DNA of 64,000 bases from Pararhodobacter sp. SW119 (GTDB lineage: Bacteria > Pseudomonadota > Alphaproteobacteria > Rhodobacterales > Rhodobacteraceae). The notes beneath the pieces were generated by a model. That model saw only the letters and a list, made by a program, of their open reading frames with translations, did not search any database and was not told the DNA's origin. The stretch is from contig NZ_JADDJF010000009.1 in NCBI RefSeq assembly GCF_017811755.1, positions 1 through 64,000 on the forward strand. The letters are read 5' to 3'. Positions within the stretch are counted from its first letter, which is position 1. The number at the start of each line of letters is the position of its first letter. Shown here in pieces: positions 16,352 through 25,917 of this stretch. The position numbers were made by a program, and so were the translations under genes.

Positions 16352-16750
16352 CTGTCGTATATCGACCCGGCCGCCCCTGCGGCTCCCGCCACGAACGCAG
16401 CGCCCACCCTTTCGGGCGACGTCATTCTGGATCTGATCCTGCACTCGCTGGAAGACGACAAGGCCGAGGACATCGTGCAGATTGATCTGCGCGGGCGTTC
16501 GTCCATGGCCGATCACATGGTGATCGCTTCGGGTCGGTCCTCGCGGCAGGTCAGCGCCATCGCCCAGAAGCTTCTCGACCGCCTGAAGGAGAAGCTGCGC
16601 CTATCCGCGCGGGTGGAGGGCAAGGAAACCGGCGACTGGGTGCTGATCGACACCGGCGACGTGGTCGTGCATGTCTTCCGCCCCGAGGTGCGCGAATTCT
16701 ACCAGCTTGAAAAGATGTGGCAGGTTCCGTCGGGCTTCGCGCGCGCCTGA
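16352..16750 (+). CDS. rsfS: Ribosomal silencing factor RsfS (apparent CTG start)
   Basis: A 132-residue RsfS/Iojap protein that binds ribosomal protein uL14 and keeps the 50S subunit from joining the 30S subunit in starvation. The conserved block begins ILDLILHSLEDDKAEDIVQ and ends VHVFRPEVREFYQLEKMW. No ATG, GTG or TTG exists in frame between the upstream TGA (16322-16324) and the conserved domain. An AGGAGG at 16338-16343 is followed after eight bases by CTG, giving CTG-TCG-TAT (MSY...). The first in-frame GTG (16475) lies inside the domain and would delete about 40 residues. A CTG start is therefore inferred. First gene of an rsfS-rlmH-gpmI run. Confidence 0.85.
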   Translation: MSYIDPAAPAAPATNAAPTLSGDVILDLILHSLEDDKAEDIVQIDLRGRSSMADHMVIASGRSSRQVSAIAQKLLDRLKEKLRLSARVEGKETGDWVLIDTGDVVVHVFRPEVREFYQLEKMWQVPSGFARA

Positions 16751-16767
16751 GGTAGGGCGGCGAACGG

Positions 16768-17238
16768 ATGCGCGTGCATCTCTGCGCTGTCGGCCGCTTG
16801 CGCGCCGGGCCCGAGCGCGATCTGCTGGACGACTATCTGAAGCGTTTTGACCGCACCGGGCGCCCGCTGGGGCTGGGGCCGCCGCAGGAGCATCAGGTCG
16901 AGGACAAACGCGGCGGCGGCATGGCTGGCGAGGGCGCGCTTCTTGCGCGCGCCTGTCCCGAAGGCGCGGTGCGCGTCGCGCTCGACGAACGGGGCAGAAC
17001 GCTCGATTCGCCCGGTTTTGCGCAATGCCTCGCCGACTGGCGCGACGGCGGGGCAAGCGATCTTGCCTTTCTCATCGGCGGCGCAGACGGTCTGGACCAC
17101 GATCTGCGCGCGCGCACAGATTTCTCGCTGTCTCTGGGCGCAATGGTCTGGCCGCATCTGCTGGTCCGCGTGATGCTGGCCGAACAACTCTACCGCGCCG
17201 CCAGCATCCTGGCAGGAAGTCCCTATCACCGGGCCTGA
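16768..17238 (+). CDS. rlmH: 23S rRNA (pseudouridine1915-N3)-methyltransferase RlmH
   Basis: A 156-residue SPOUT methyltransferase that methylates pseudouridine 1915 in helix 69 of 23S rRNA on assembled 70S ribosomes. The knot region FLIGGADGLD and the C-terminal LGAMVWPHLLVRVMLAEQLYRA, ending in SPYHRA, are diagnostic. It lies 17 bp after rsfS, the usual pairing in bacteria, so both act on the late ribosome and are probably co-transcribed. Confidence 0.94.
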   Translation: MRVHLCAVGRLRAGPERDLLDDYLKRFDRTGRPLGLGPPQEHQVEDKRGGGMAGEGALLARACPEGAVRVALDERGRTLDSPGFAQCLADWRDGGASDLAFLIGGADGLDHDLRARTDFSLSLGAMVWPHLLVRVMLAEQLYRAASILAGSPYHRA

Positions 17239-17295
17239 GCGGGCATTGCCGCGCGCCCACCCGGCACCTATCTCGAGATGAAACCGGAGACACGC

Positions 17296-18825
17296 ATGAA
17301 CACCGTTGGCCCCGTCGTGCTCTGCATCCTCGATGGATGGGGGCTGAGTCCCGCGCACGAGGGCAACGCCGTGGCGCAGGCGCGCACGCCCTGTTTCGAT
17401 CGGATCATGGAAACCTGTCCGACTGCGACGCTGATCACGCATGGCCCGGATGTCGGCCTGCCGACCGGGCAGATGGGCAATTCCGAAGTGGGCCATACCA
17501 ATATCGGCGCGGGCCGGGTCGTTGCCATGGATCTGGGCCAGATCGACCTCGCGCTCGAAGACGGCTCGTTCGCGCGCAACGCGGCGCTGCAGGAGTTCAT
17601 CGATGCGTTGCAGAAGACCAGCGGCACCGCGCATCTGATGGCGCTGGTGTCCGACGGCGGGGTGCATGGTCATCTGCGCCATCTGCGGGCAGCGGTGGAC
17701 GCGATCGCCGGTGCCGGCGTTCCGGTCGCCATCCATGCCCTGACCGACGGGCGCGACGTGGCGCCGACGTCGGCCGCCGGTTTCCTGTCCGGACTGGCGG
17801 CAGGCCTGCCGAAGAACGCGCGCATCGCCACGGTGATCGGGCGCTATTGGGCCATGGACCGCGACCGCCGCTGGGAACGGGTCGAACGCGCCTATCGCGC
17901 CATGATCCGCGGCGAAGGCGAACGCGCGCCCGACACCCGCGCCGCGGTCGAATGGGCCGCCGCGCGCGGCGAGACGGATGAATTCATCACGCCGACGGTG
18001 ATCGACGACTGGAAGGGCGCGCGCGCCGGCGATGGCTTCTTCTGCCTGAACTTCCGCGCCGACCGGGCGCGCGAGATCATGGCGGCGATCGGCGCGCCGG
18101 CCTTCAACGGGTTCAAGACCGGGCGGCGGCCGGATTGGGCCATGCTGCTAGGCATGGTCGAATACTCCGACGCCCACAACGCCTTCATGCACACGGCTTT
18201 TCCAAGGCGCTGCATCGTGAACACGCTGGGCAGATGGGTGGCGCGGCAGGGACGCCGCCAGTATCGCCTGGCCGAGACCGAGAAATACCCGCATGTGACC
18301 TTCTTCCTCAACGGCGGCCAGGAAGACCCCGAGGCGGGCGAGGACCGCTACATGGCGCCCAGCCCCAAGGTCGCGACCTACGATCTGGCGCCCGAGATGG
18401 CCGCGTCCGAGGTGACCGACCACCTGGTCGCGGCCATCGAGGCCGGCTACGACCTGATCGTCGTGAACTACGCAAACCCCGACATGGTGGGCCATACCGG
18501 TGATCTGGCGGCCGCGACACGCGCCTGCGAGGCGGTGGACGCGGCGCTGTCGCGCGTGCTGCCGGCGCTGAAGGCCGCGGGCGGCACCATGCTGCTGACC
18601 GCGGACCACGGCAATGCCGAGCAGATGATCGACCCCGCCACCGGCGGACCACATACCGCGCATACCACCAATCCGGTGCCTGTCGCCCTGATCGGCGGGC
18701 CGGAAGGGGCGCACCTGCGCGATGGACGGCTGGCCGACGTCGCGCCGACGATCCTGGCGCTCATGGGCCTCTCGCCCCCGCCCGAGATGACCGGACGGAA
18801 CCTTCTCGGCCCGGTGGGGGACTGA
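17296..18825 (+). CDS. gpmI: 2,3-bisphosphoglycerate-independent phosphoglycerate mutase
   Basis: A 509-residue cofactor-independent mutase that interconverts 3- and 2-phosphoglycerate. Metal-site D13 (LDGWG) and the phospho-accepting S63 (GNSEVGH) are present, as are the C-terminal TADHGNAEQM and GGPHTAHT metal motifs. The ATG at 17296 is preferred over 17278 because GGAG lies six bases upstream of it. It is the third gene of the rsfS-rlmH-gpmI run and is followed by ctpA after about 250 bp. Confidence 0.94.
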   Translation: MNTVGPVVLCILDGWGLSPAHEGNAVAQARTPCFDRIMETCPTATLITHGPDVGLPTGQMGNSEVGHTNIGAGRVVAMDLGQIDLALEDGSFARNAALQEFIDALQKTSGTAHLMALVSDGGVHGHLRHLRAAVDAIAGAGVPVAIHALTDGRDVAPTSAAGFLSGLAAGLPKNARIATVIGRYWAMDRDRRWERVERAYRAMIRGEGERAPDTRAAVEWAAARGETDEFITPTVIDDWKGARAGDGFFCLNFRADRAREIMAAIGAPAFNGFKTGRRPDWAMLLGMVEYSDAHNAFMHTAFPRRCIVNTLGRWVARQGRRQYRLAETEKYPHVTFFLNGGQEDPEAGEDRYMAPSPKVATYDLAPEMAASEVTDHLVAAIEAGYDLIVVNYANPDMVGHTGDLAAATRACEAVDAALSRVLPALKAAGGTMLLTADHGNAEQMIDPATGGPHTAHTTNPVPVALIGGPEGAHLRDGRLADVAPTILALMGLSPPPEMTGRNLLGPVGD

Positions 18826-19074
18826 GGCCAACCGAGACGCGCGATTGTGAACTGAACCCCGCGCCAATCTGGCTACCTTGACCATGACCCGCGTTTGGCG
18901 CTGCATGTCGGCGAAAGTCCGGTATAAGCGGATACGCCGCAGCGGCGCTGTTGCGGGGCGAAAGGGCCTTCGGGGGCATTGACCCGGAACCGCGCTTCGA
19001 TTTGGATGGGCGCAAGCGAAATCGGCCGCATGACGGCCCAGGTCGGGCATCAGACCCGCAAACGGGAAGAGAAG

Positions 19075-20409
19075 ATGAGGACATTTCTTGCGGCAGCGCT
19101 GGCGGGCATGATCGGCGGTGCGCTTCTGACCACACAGGTCGCCGGCCCGCTGATCGCGCAGGAGCAGGCGCGCAGCCAGTCGGTCTACCAGCAACTCGAA
19201 CTGTTCGGCGACGTGTTCGAGCGTATCCGCGGGCAATACGTCAACGAGGTGGATACCGGAGAGCTGGTCGAGGCAGCGATCAACGGCATGCTCAGCTCGC
19301 TCGATCCGCACTCGAGTTTTCTTTCGCCGGACGATTTCGAGGATATGCGCGTTCAGACCCGCGGCTCCTTCGGCGGGCTGGGGATCGAGATCTCGCAGCA
19401 GGACGGGTTCGTGCGCGTGATCGCGCCCATCGACGACACCCCCGCCGACAAGGCGGGCGTGCGGGCGGGCGATCTGATCACCCATGTCGACGGCGAGTCG
19501 CTGCTGGGGCTGACGCTGCAGCAGGCCGTCGAACAGATGCGCGGGCCGGTGGGGTCCGAGATCGTCATCACCATCGTCCGCGAGGGGGTGAACGAGCCCT
19601 TCGAGTTGTCGATCATTCGCGACACGATCCGCATTCAGGCCGTTCGGATTCGGACCGAAGGCGACATCGTGGTGGTCCGCGTCACGACCTTCAACGAACA
19701 GACCTACGACAACCTGCAAGCCGGGCTCGAGGACGCGGTCGAGGAGCTTGGCGGCAACGACCGGCTGCGCGGCATCGTCCTGGATCTGCGCAACAACCCG
19801 GGCGGGTTGCTGAACCAGGCGATTCGGGTGACAGATGCCTTCCTCGACCAGGGCGAGATCGTCTCGACCCGCGGGCGTGAGCAGGCCGACAGCGAACGCT
19901 ACAACGCCTCCGCCGGCGACCTGATCGAGGGGCGTCCGATCGTCGTGCTGATCAACGGCGGTTCGGCCTCGGCGTCCGAGATCGTCGCCGGGGCGCTGCA
20001 GGATCACCGCCGCGCGGTGGTCGTGGGCACGCGCAGCTTCGGCAAGGGATCGGTCCAGTCGCTGATCCCGCTGCGGGGGAACGGCGCGATGCGGCTGACC
20101 ACGTCGCTCTACTACACCCCCTCAGGCCGGTCGATCCAGGCGCTTGGCGTCTCGCCCGACATCGTCGTGCCGCAGCCGCAACGCGTCGATCCGACCGAAG
20201 GCGAAGAAACCACCACCCGGCCGCCGCGCACCGAATCGAGCCTGCGCGGCGCCATCGGCGCGCAGTCCATCTCGGACGACGAGCGCCGGATGATGGAGGA
20301 AGAAGAACGCGCCGCCGAGGAAGTCGCGCGCCTGCGCGAGGAGGATTACCAGCTTGCTTACGCGCTGGATATCCTGCGCGGCCTCTCGGCCATGAACGGG
20401 CGGCAATGA
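19075..20409 (+). CDS. ctpA: C-terminal processing peptidase (S41 family)
   Basis: A 444-residue serine peptidase with an N-terminal signal or anchor helix (residues 3-28), a PDZ domain (about 95-175, [20 protein letters not shown]...[10 protein letters not shown]) and an S41 domain with the Ser/Lys dyad S299 (GGSASASE), K324 (SFGKGSVQ) and Q328. It acts in the periplasm on protein C-termini, including peptidoglycan hydrolases and lipoproteins in related bacteria. The tail (about 400-430) is rich in glutamate and arginine. The ATG at 19075 begins the family signal sequence; the frame to 18979 adds an unlikely leader. Its last four bases overlap rppH (ATGA). Confidence 0.9.
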   Translation: MRTFLAAALAGMIGGALLTTQVAGPLIAQEQARSQSVYQQLELFGDVFERIRGQYVNEVDTGELVEAAINGMLSSLDPHSSFLSPDDFEDMRVQTRGSFGGLGIEISQQDGFVRVIAPIDDTPADKAGVRAGDLITHVDGESLLGLTLQQAVEQMRGPVGSEIVITIVREGVNEPFELSIIRDTIRIQAVRIRTEGDIVVVRVTTFNEQTYDNLQAGLEDAVEELGGNDRLRGIVLDLRNNPGGLLNQAIRVTDAFLDQGEIVSTRGREQADSERYNASAGDLIEGRPIVVLINGGSASASEIVAGALQDHRRAVVVGTRSFGKGSVQSLIPLRGNGAMRLTTSLYYTPSGRSIQALGVSPDIVVPQPQRVDPTEGEETTTRPPRTESSLRGAIGAQSISDDERRMMEEEERAAEEVARLREEDYQLAYALDILRGLSAMNGRQ

Positions 20410-20903
20410 CGCCCGAGGCGATCGCGGCGCTGCCCTACCGGCCCTGCGTGGGGATCATGCTGATCAACGCGCAGGGCGAGATCTTTGCCGGTCAGCGAAT
20501 CGACGCCTCGGCCCCGGCTTGGCAGATGCCGCAGGGCGGGATCGACCCCGACGAGGACCCGCGCCAGGCCGCCCTGCGCGAACTGCAGGAGGAAACCGGC
20601 GTCGAACCCGCGCTGGTCGAGGTTCTGGACCAGACCCCGGATTGGCTGCGCTACGACATCCCTGCCGACCTGGTGCCGCGCATCTGGGGCGGACACTACC
20701 GCGGCCAGAAGCAGCGCTGGTACCTGATGCGGTTTCTGGGCCGGGACGACCAGATCGACCTCGACGGCAAGCATGCGGAATTCTCGACCTGGCGCTGGAT
20801 CGACGCCGATACGATGCTGGCCGCGATCGTGCCCTTCAAGCGCCAGATATACGCGCAGGTCATCGCGGCCTTCCGGCCCTATCTGCGCGCGGGATCGGGC
20901 TGA
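20406..20903 (+). CDS. rppH: RNA pyrophosphohydrolase RppH
   Basis: A 165-residue Nudix hydrolase that removes pyrophosphate from the 5' end of mRNAs and so starts 5'-dependent decay. The Nudix box starts at GGIDPDEDP and ends RELQEETGV, matching GX5EX7REUXEEXGU. The opening [11 protein letters not shown] and the later [11 protein letters not shown] are typical of RppH. It overlaps ctpA by ATGA, so the pair is translationally coupled. RNase J, encoded at 37808-39475, degrades 5'-monophosphorylated RNA and could act on RppH products. Confidence 0.93.
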   Translation: MTPEAIAALPYRPCVGIMLINAQGEIFAGQRIDASAPAWQMPQGGIDPDEDPRQAALRELQEETGVEPALVEVLDQTPDWLRYDIPADLVPRIWGGHYRGQKQRWYLMRFLGRDDQIDLDGKHAEFSTWRWIDADTMLAAIVPFKRQIYAQVIAAFRPYLRAGSG

Positions 20904-20933
20904 CGCGGCGCGCTCCGTCGCCTGCGGCAGCGA

Positions 20934-22160
20934 TCACGCCGCGGAACGCCCGCCGAGCCGCGCCGCGGGACGTGCAAGGCAAAATGCGCCAAGCGCCAGA
21001 AGCAGCAGATAGATCGGCCCGCTCATCGATAGCGTCGACTGCAGCACCTCGGCGTAGTTCGGATCGGTCTGCATGGGCAATGTATAGGTGCCCAGCATGC
21101 CCCAGGCGCCACCGAGCCAGCACAGGCAGACCAGCATCCCCTTCTGCGCCGCCGAACAGCGGGTGACGATCTCGCGCGCGATCAGGGCAAGGCCGACGCC
21201 GAAGATCGTCATGTCGTAGTCGTAGGTATAGGGGCTGATCGCGACCGAGGCGAAACACGCCACCGCCAGGGCATGGCGCAACTGCCAGCGCCGCGCCGTC
21301 CAGATCACCGCGGTCAGCGCCGCGGCCGCCACAGTCGCCTGCGCCAGCAGGGCGTGCTGCGGCGCAATGCCCAGCGTGTGCAACGCCGCATAGAGCGAGG
21401 TCATTCGGAACATCGGATAATAGCCCGCCTGCAGAAAACCGCCCGCCTCGTGCACGCCGCCAAGAAAGGCCGCCCAGATCGAGACGCCGAACACCAGGGT
21501 CGCCAGACCGGAGCTGAAAACGACCGTTGCGGCCGCGACCGCCAGCACACGCCAGTCTCCGCGCGCCAGCACCAGGACCCCCAGCGCGACGCCCAGATGC
21601 GGCTTGATCACCATCAGCCCCAGCGCCAGCCCGGCGCTGGCCCGCCCGCTAAGCAGCATCAGGCAGAAGGCGCCGACCAAGGCGCCGGTCAAAAATCCGT
21701 TCTGCCCGATCAGCGCGGTCACCATCAGGACCGGCAGCAACGCCAGAAGCACGAAGGTCAGATGATGCCCCGCGATGCGGCGCAGGACCAGCACATAGGC
21801 GGCAAGCGTCACGGCGATGAAGATCGAGTAGGCCACGGCGCGCCCCGCCATCGGCAAAAGCGCCGCGATCAGGTTGAACTGCGGCGGATAGGTCCAGGGC
21901 ATGAAGCTGTCACTGCCATTGAACGCGTGCTGCACCGCCCGCATGCTGCCGAAATGATAGGCCTCTTCCAGCCGCCCTTCGCCGATCAGCAGCCCGACCA
22001 GGTAGAACGCGTCGAAATCGACGAGGGTATTTGCGGCCCCCAGTTCCGGCAGCGCGATGTTCACATGCACGACAAGAAGGCCCAGCATGGCCAGGATCGC
22101 CGCAAGCAGCAGCGGACTGGTCTCGATCACCGTGCCCTTTTCGCGCAGCAAGCTTGTCAT
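20934..22160 (-). CDS. DUF2029 / GT87-like membrane glycosyltransferase-type protein
   Basis: A 408-residue polytopic membrane protein with about ten hydrophobic helices. An early DFDAFYLVGLLIGEG stretch and MPWTYPPQFNLI match the DUF2029 (glycosyltransferase family 87) pattern, in which an acidic residue of the first external loop is catalytic in mannosyltransferases using polyprenyl-phosphate sugars. The acceptor is unknown. The ATG at 22160 is chosen over 22229 because the extra leader is low-complexity. It is convergent with rppH and divergent from the MFS gene. Confidence 0.72.
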   Translation of the reverse strand: MTSLLREKGTVIETSPLLLAAILAMLGLLVVHVNIALPELGAANTLVDFDAFYLVGLLIGEGRLEEAYHFGSMRAVQHAFNGSDSFMPWTYPPQFNLIAALLPMAGRAVAYSIFIAVTLAAYVLVLRRIAGHHLTFVLLALLPVLMVTALIGQNGFLTGALVGAFCLMLLSGRASAGLALGLMVIKPHLGVALGVLVLARGDWRVLAVAAATVVFSSGLATLVFGVSIWAAFLGGVHEAGGFLQAGYYPMFRMTSLYAALHTLGIAPQHALLAQATVAAAALTAVIWTARRWQLRHALAVACFASVAISPYTYDYDMTIFGVGLALIAREIVTRCSAAQKGMLVCLCWLGGAWGMLGTYTLPMQTDPNYAEVLQSTLSMSGPIYLLLLALGAFCLARPAARLGGRSAA

Positions 22161-22297
22161 GATCGCCCCCTCGGTTGCCGCGCGCAGTCTGCCGCGCGGC
22201 GGTAAAGGAAACGTTCCGCCCGGCGCCACTGGACCTTTGCCGCGACATGAGTGAGTGTCGCGCCGGTAATTAACATGTGTCGCAGTCGGGGGCGGGA

Positions 22298-23476
22298 ATG
22301 AAGCTGGGCATTGCCTTTCTGGTCGTGGGCTACCTGTTCAGCCAGTTCTATCGGGCGTTTCTTGCCGTCCTCAGCCCGGTGCTGGGCGTCGATCTCGGCG
22401 CCGGGGCCGATGATCTGGCGCTCTCGTCCGGCCTCTGGTTCCTGTCCTTTGCGCTGATGCAGCTTCCGGTCGGCTGGGCGCTCGACACCCTCGGTCCAAG
22501 GCGGACTTCGGCCTGGCTTCTGGGGGTCGCGGGCGGCGGCGGGGCGCTGATCTTCGCCCTGGCGCAGTCGCCGCTTCACCTGCACATCGCGATGGTGCTG
22601 ATCGGCATGGGATGCTCGCCCGTGCTGATGGCGACCTACTACATCTTCGGTCGGATCTATTCGGCGCGCGCCTTTGCCACGCTGGCCGGCACGGTGATCG
22701 GCGTGGGGACGCTGGGAAACATCCTGGGCGCCTGGCCGCTGGCCTGGGCGGCAGAGACCTTCGGCTGGCGTGAGACGGTGATGGGCCTCGCGGCGGTCAC
22801 GCTCGCGTCCGGCGTGGCGCTGGGTTTCCTGGTTCAGGACCCACCGGCGCTGGAGGATGACGGCAATGGGCGCGGCTCCCTGCTGGACGTGCTGCGCATC
22901 CCCGGCCTCTGGCTGATCCTGCCGCTGATCTTCGTGAACTACGCGCCGGCGGCGGGGCTGCGCGGCCTCTGGGTCGGTCCCTATTACGCCGATGTCTACC
23001 AGGCCGGCAGCGTCGCCATCGGGCATGTCACGCTGCTGATGGCCTTCGCGATGGTGCTGGGGGCCATCGCCTACGGCCCGCTCGACCGCATCCTGGGCAC
23101 GCGCAAGGGCGTGGCCCTGGGCGGCAACCTGATCTGCGTGGCCTGCCTCCTGGCACTCTGGGCGTTTCCGACGGCGGGGTTCTGGACCTCGGCGCTGCTG
23201 CTCGCGGCGGTGGGCATGGTGGGTCTGTCCTTCCCGCTGATGATGGCGCACGGGCGCAGCTTCATCCCGGCTCGTGTGCTGGGCCGGGGCGTGACGCTCC
23301 TGAACCTCTTTTCCATCGGGGGCGTGGGGATCATGCAGATGGTTTCGGCCCGCATTCATGCTGCGACGCCCGCCACCCCGGTCGAGGCGCCCTATGCCGC
23401 GATCTACCTGTTCTTCGCGCTGTCGCTGCTGGCGGGCTGCGCCGTCTACGCCTTTTCGCGGGATCGGCTGGACTGA
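22298..23476 (+). CDS. Major facilitator superfamily transporter
   Basis: A 392-residue carrier with twelve predicted membrane segments. The first inter-helix loop reads LDTLGPRRTSAW, a variant of the MFS motif A (DxxGRR). The opening YLFSQFYRAFLAVLSP is common in alphaproteobacterial MFS proteins of the nitrate/sulfonate/sialic-acid (ACS-like) branch. The substrate cannot be read. The ATG at 22298 follows a purine-rich GGGGGCGGGA; a GTG at 22277 is a less likely start. It precedes the TlpA-like gene by 77 bp on the same strand. Confidence 0.8.
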   Translation: MKLGIAFLVVGYLFSQFYRAFLAVLSPVLGVDLGAGADDLALSSGLWFLSFALMQLPVGWALDTLGPRRTSAWLLGVAGGGGALIFALAQSPLHLHIAMVLIGMGCSPVLMATYYIFGRIYSARAFATLAGTVIGVGTLGNILGAWPLAWAAETFGWRETVMGLAAVTLASGVALGFLVQDPPALEDDGNGRGSLLDVLRIPGLWLILPLIFVNYAPAAGLRGLWVGPYYADVYQAGSVAIGHVTLLMAFAMVLGAIAYGPLDRILGTRKGVALGGNLICVACLLALWAFPTAGFWTSALLLAAVGMVGLSFPLMMAHGRSFIPARVLGRGVTLLNLFSIGGVGIMQMVSARIHAATPATPVEAPYAAIYLFFALSLLAGCAVYAFSRDRLD

Positions 23477-23553
23477 GTGCCGGACGGGGCCGCCGCAGCC
23501 CCTGACGCTTTCGTGGGTTGCGCCGCGCGCGCCCGCCGGGCAGGACACGGCGC

Positions 23554-24369
23554 ATGAGTGCCGTGACCATCGGACCCTTCGTGCTGGGAATCGACCGCGC
23601 CGCCGCATTGGGCGGAATCGCGATCTTCCTTCTGGTGGCCGAGGTTCTGGGCCGGCGGATGGGGGGCGCCGCGGGGGCGGCGCTTCGGTCCTGGGCCGTA
23701 CAGATCGTGCTTTTCGGCGGGATCGCCGCCCGGCTGGGCCATGTCGCCACCTATTGGGACGCCTATGCCGACGCGCCTTGGCGTGTGCTGGCGATATGGC
23801 AGGGCGGATTCTCGGGCCAATGGGCGGCCGGCGCAGTGCTTCTGGTCACGATCCTGGCGATGAACCGCGCACGCGCGATGCTGAAGCCGGGGCTGCTGGC
23901 GCTGGTGCTGGGCATCGTCGCCTGGCAAGGCGTGCTTTGGCAGGCCGGTCCCCTGCCGCGCACGCTGGTTAGCGAACAACGGTTCGAGACGTTGACCGGA
24001 CCGGACTTTGCCCTGTCCGATCATGCCGGCCGGCCCATCGTGCTGAACCTCTGGGCGACCTGGTGCCCGCCCTGCCGCCGCGAACTGCCGATGATGGCCG
24101 AGGTCGCGGCCGAGAACGCCGGCATCACCTTCGCCTTCGCCAGCCAGCGCGAGGCGCCGCAGCGGGTCGCGCAATACCTGGTGATGGAACGGATCGACCT
24201 GCCGAACGTCGTCCTCGACCTCAATGGCGATCTCGGCCGGCACTACGGCAGCCTCGGCCTGCCGACGACCGTCTTCATCGGCGCCAACGGCAAGCTGGTT
24301 TCCCTGCATGTCGGCGAGATCGCGCGCGAACGGCTGGAGGCCGAGGTCGCGCGCCTGCTCGCGGACTGA
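23554..24369 (+). CDS. Membrane-anchored TlpA-like thiol:disulfide protein
   Basis: A 271-residue protein with four N-terminal hydrophobic segments (about residues 5-130) followed by a thioredoxin-fold domain (about 140-271) with the active site C171-P-P-C174 in LWATWCPPCRRELPMM and a cis-proline region GLPTTVFIG. The N-terminal membrane part resembles fragments of prolipoprotein diacylglyceryl transferase-like domains found fused to TlpA in some alphaproteobacteria; its job is unknown. The thioredoxin domain should face the periplasm as a reductant, for example in cytochrome maturation or of an unspecified disulfide client. It ends three bases from the convergent amidase stop. Confidence 0.78.
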   Translation: MSAVTIGPFVLGIDRAAALGGIAIFLLVAEVLGRRMGGAAGAALRSWAVQIVLFGGIAARLGHVATYWDAYADAPWRVLAIWQGGFSGQWAAGAVLLVTILAMNRARAMLKPGLLALVLGIVAWQGVLWQAGPLPRTLVSEQRFETLTGPDFALSDHAGRPIVLNLWATWCPPCRRELPMMAEVAAENAGITFAFASQREAPQRVAQYLVMERIDLPNVVLDLNGDLGRHYGSLGLPTTVFIGANGKLVSLHVGEIARERLEAEVARLLAD

Positions 24370-24372
24370 CCC

Positions 24373-25800
24373 TCAGCCCCGCGCCCAAAGCTTGTCGCAA
24401 AGCCGACCCAGCCGCGCCTCGATGGCCGCCATCGCGTCGACCACCAGATCCTCGCGCCAGCGCCGCCCGACGATCTGCACGCTGACCGGCACCGGCCCCT
24501 GCGGCAGCTCGGACAGCCGCGCCGGCATGTTGCCCGCCGGCAGCCCCAGGTAGTTCATCGAAAACGACCAGTGCCCCGCGCCCAGCGAATCGCGCAGCCC
24601 CTCGTCCCCCTCGATGTCGCGGTCGGGCGCGAAGAAGGGTGCGGGCAGGAACGGGGTCAGGACCAGCGGATGCGTCGTCAGAAGTTCGGACCAGCGGCGC
24701 GCATGATGCGTGCGCCTGGCGATGATCTGCAGGTACTCGGTCGGCTTGAAGGGCGGGAAGTGCTGGAAATACCGATCGAACAGCGTGCGGATCGTCTCCG
24801 ACCCCATCGCGGCGATATCCGGCCCCATCAGGTGCTTCACCTCGGTCATCAGCGCGCGGTAGCCTTCGATGGCGGTCTCGCGCAGCGCGGGCGGGTTGAT
24901 CTCCTCGACCTGGTAGCCGGCGTCGGTCAGCGCCGCGCGGGCATCGTCCAGCGCCCCGGCCACCTCGGGATGCAACTCGGCGTCATGGACCTCGCGGGTG
25001 AAACCGACGCGGATCGGCCCCTCCAGCTTCTCGCCGCGCCAGGGCAGCGGGACGTGGAAGGGATCGCGCGGATCGGCGGCGATCATCGCTGGCATCGCCG
25101 CGTGCAGGTCGCGCGCCTCGCGCACGATCAGCCCCTGCACCGACATCGACTGCGCCAGCATGCCACGTTCCGCCTTCTGGCTGGGGTTCCACGCCGGCAC
25201 GCGGCCCAGGCCCGGCTTGACCGTGACCGCCCCGGTCGCCGCCGCCGGAAAGCGCAGGCTGCCGCCGATGTCGTTGCCATGCGCCAGCGCCCCCATGCCC
25301 GACATCACCGCCGAACTCGCCCCGCCCGAGGACCCGCCGGTCGAGATGTGTCGCCCCCACGGGTTGTGCGTGCGCCCGAAAAGCGGGTTGTCGGTATCGG
25401 CGCGGAAGGAAAACTCCGGCGTGTTCGTCCGCCCGATGACCACGGCGCCGGCATCCTGAAGGTTCTTCACCAGCGGCGCATCCTCGGGCGCGATCGCGTC
25501 CTTCAGCGCCACCACCCCGTTCGATGTCGCCTGCCCTTCCTGGTCGACATTGATCTTGATCGTGACCGGCACCCCGTGCAGCGCGCCCGGTGTCGCGCCG
25601 GCGGCGCGCGCCTTGTCCAGCATCCGCGCCCGCTCCAGCGCCGCCTCCCCCAGATCGACGACCACGGCGTTCAGATCGGGATTGACCGCGCGCATCCGCT
25701 CGACCGCGGCCTGCACCGCGTCTTCGGCGCGGACCTCGCCCCGGCGCGTCAGATCGGAAAGCGTCGCAGCGCCCAGTTGCCAAAGCGGTCTGTCGATCAT
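24373..25800 (-). CDS. Amidase-signature family hydrolase
   Basis: A 475-residue amidase with the Ser-cisSer-Lys triad visible: K82 (VTIKINVDQEG), S157 within GGSSGGASS and nucleophile S181 (DIGGSLRFPA). It hydrolyses amide bonds; the substrate is unknown. The ATG at 25800 opens the family N-terminus. It is divergent from a second amidase gene (25918-27369) that heads a small catabolic operon, so the two may act on related substrates under shared control. It converges on the TlpA-like gene. Confidence 0.87.
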   Translation of the reverse strand: MIDRPLWQLGAATLSDLTRRGEVRAEDAVQAAVERMRAVNPDLNAVVVDLGEAALERARMLDKARAAGATPGALHGVPVTIKINVDQEGQATSNGVVALKDAIAPEDAPLVKNLQDAGAVVIGRTNTPEFSFRADTDNPLFGRTHNPWGRHISTGGSSGGASSAVMSGMGALAHGNDIGGSLRFPAAATGAVTVKPGLGRVPAWNPSQKAERGMLAQSMSVQGLIVREARDLHAAMPAMIAADPRDPFHVPLPWRGEKLEGPIRVGFTREVHDAELHPEVAGALDDARAALTDAGYQVEEINPPALRETAIEGYRALMTEVKHLMGPDIAAMGSETIRTLFDRYFQHFPPFKPTEYLQIIARRTHHARRWSELLTTHPLVLTPFLPAPFFAPDRDIEGDEGLRDSLGAGHWSFSMNYLGLPAGNMPARLSELPQGPVPVSVQIVGRRWREDLVVDAMAAIEARLGRLCDKLWARG

Positions 25801-25917
25801 ATCGGTCCCCTGTTCGATTCCGCGTCAGGTTAGACCCGCGCGCGAACCGGCTGCAACGACTTGTTTGCAATTTCCGACCGGACGCATAATCTGCGATCGT
25901 TCACAGATGAAGAAGCC

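Noticed and set aside
16475-16750. Short RsfS starting at GTG 16475
   Set aside because: This would delete about 40 residues of the conserved domain and has no ribosome-binding site.
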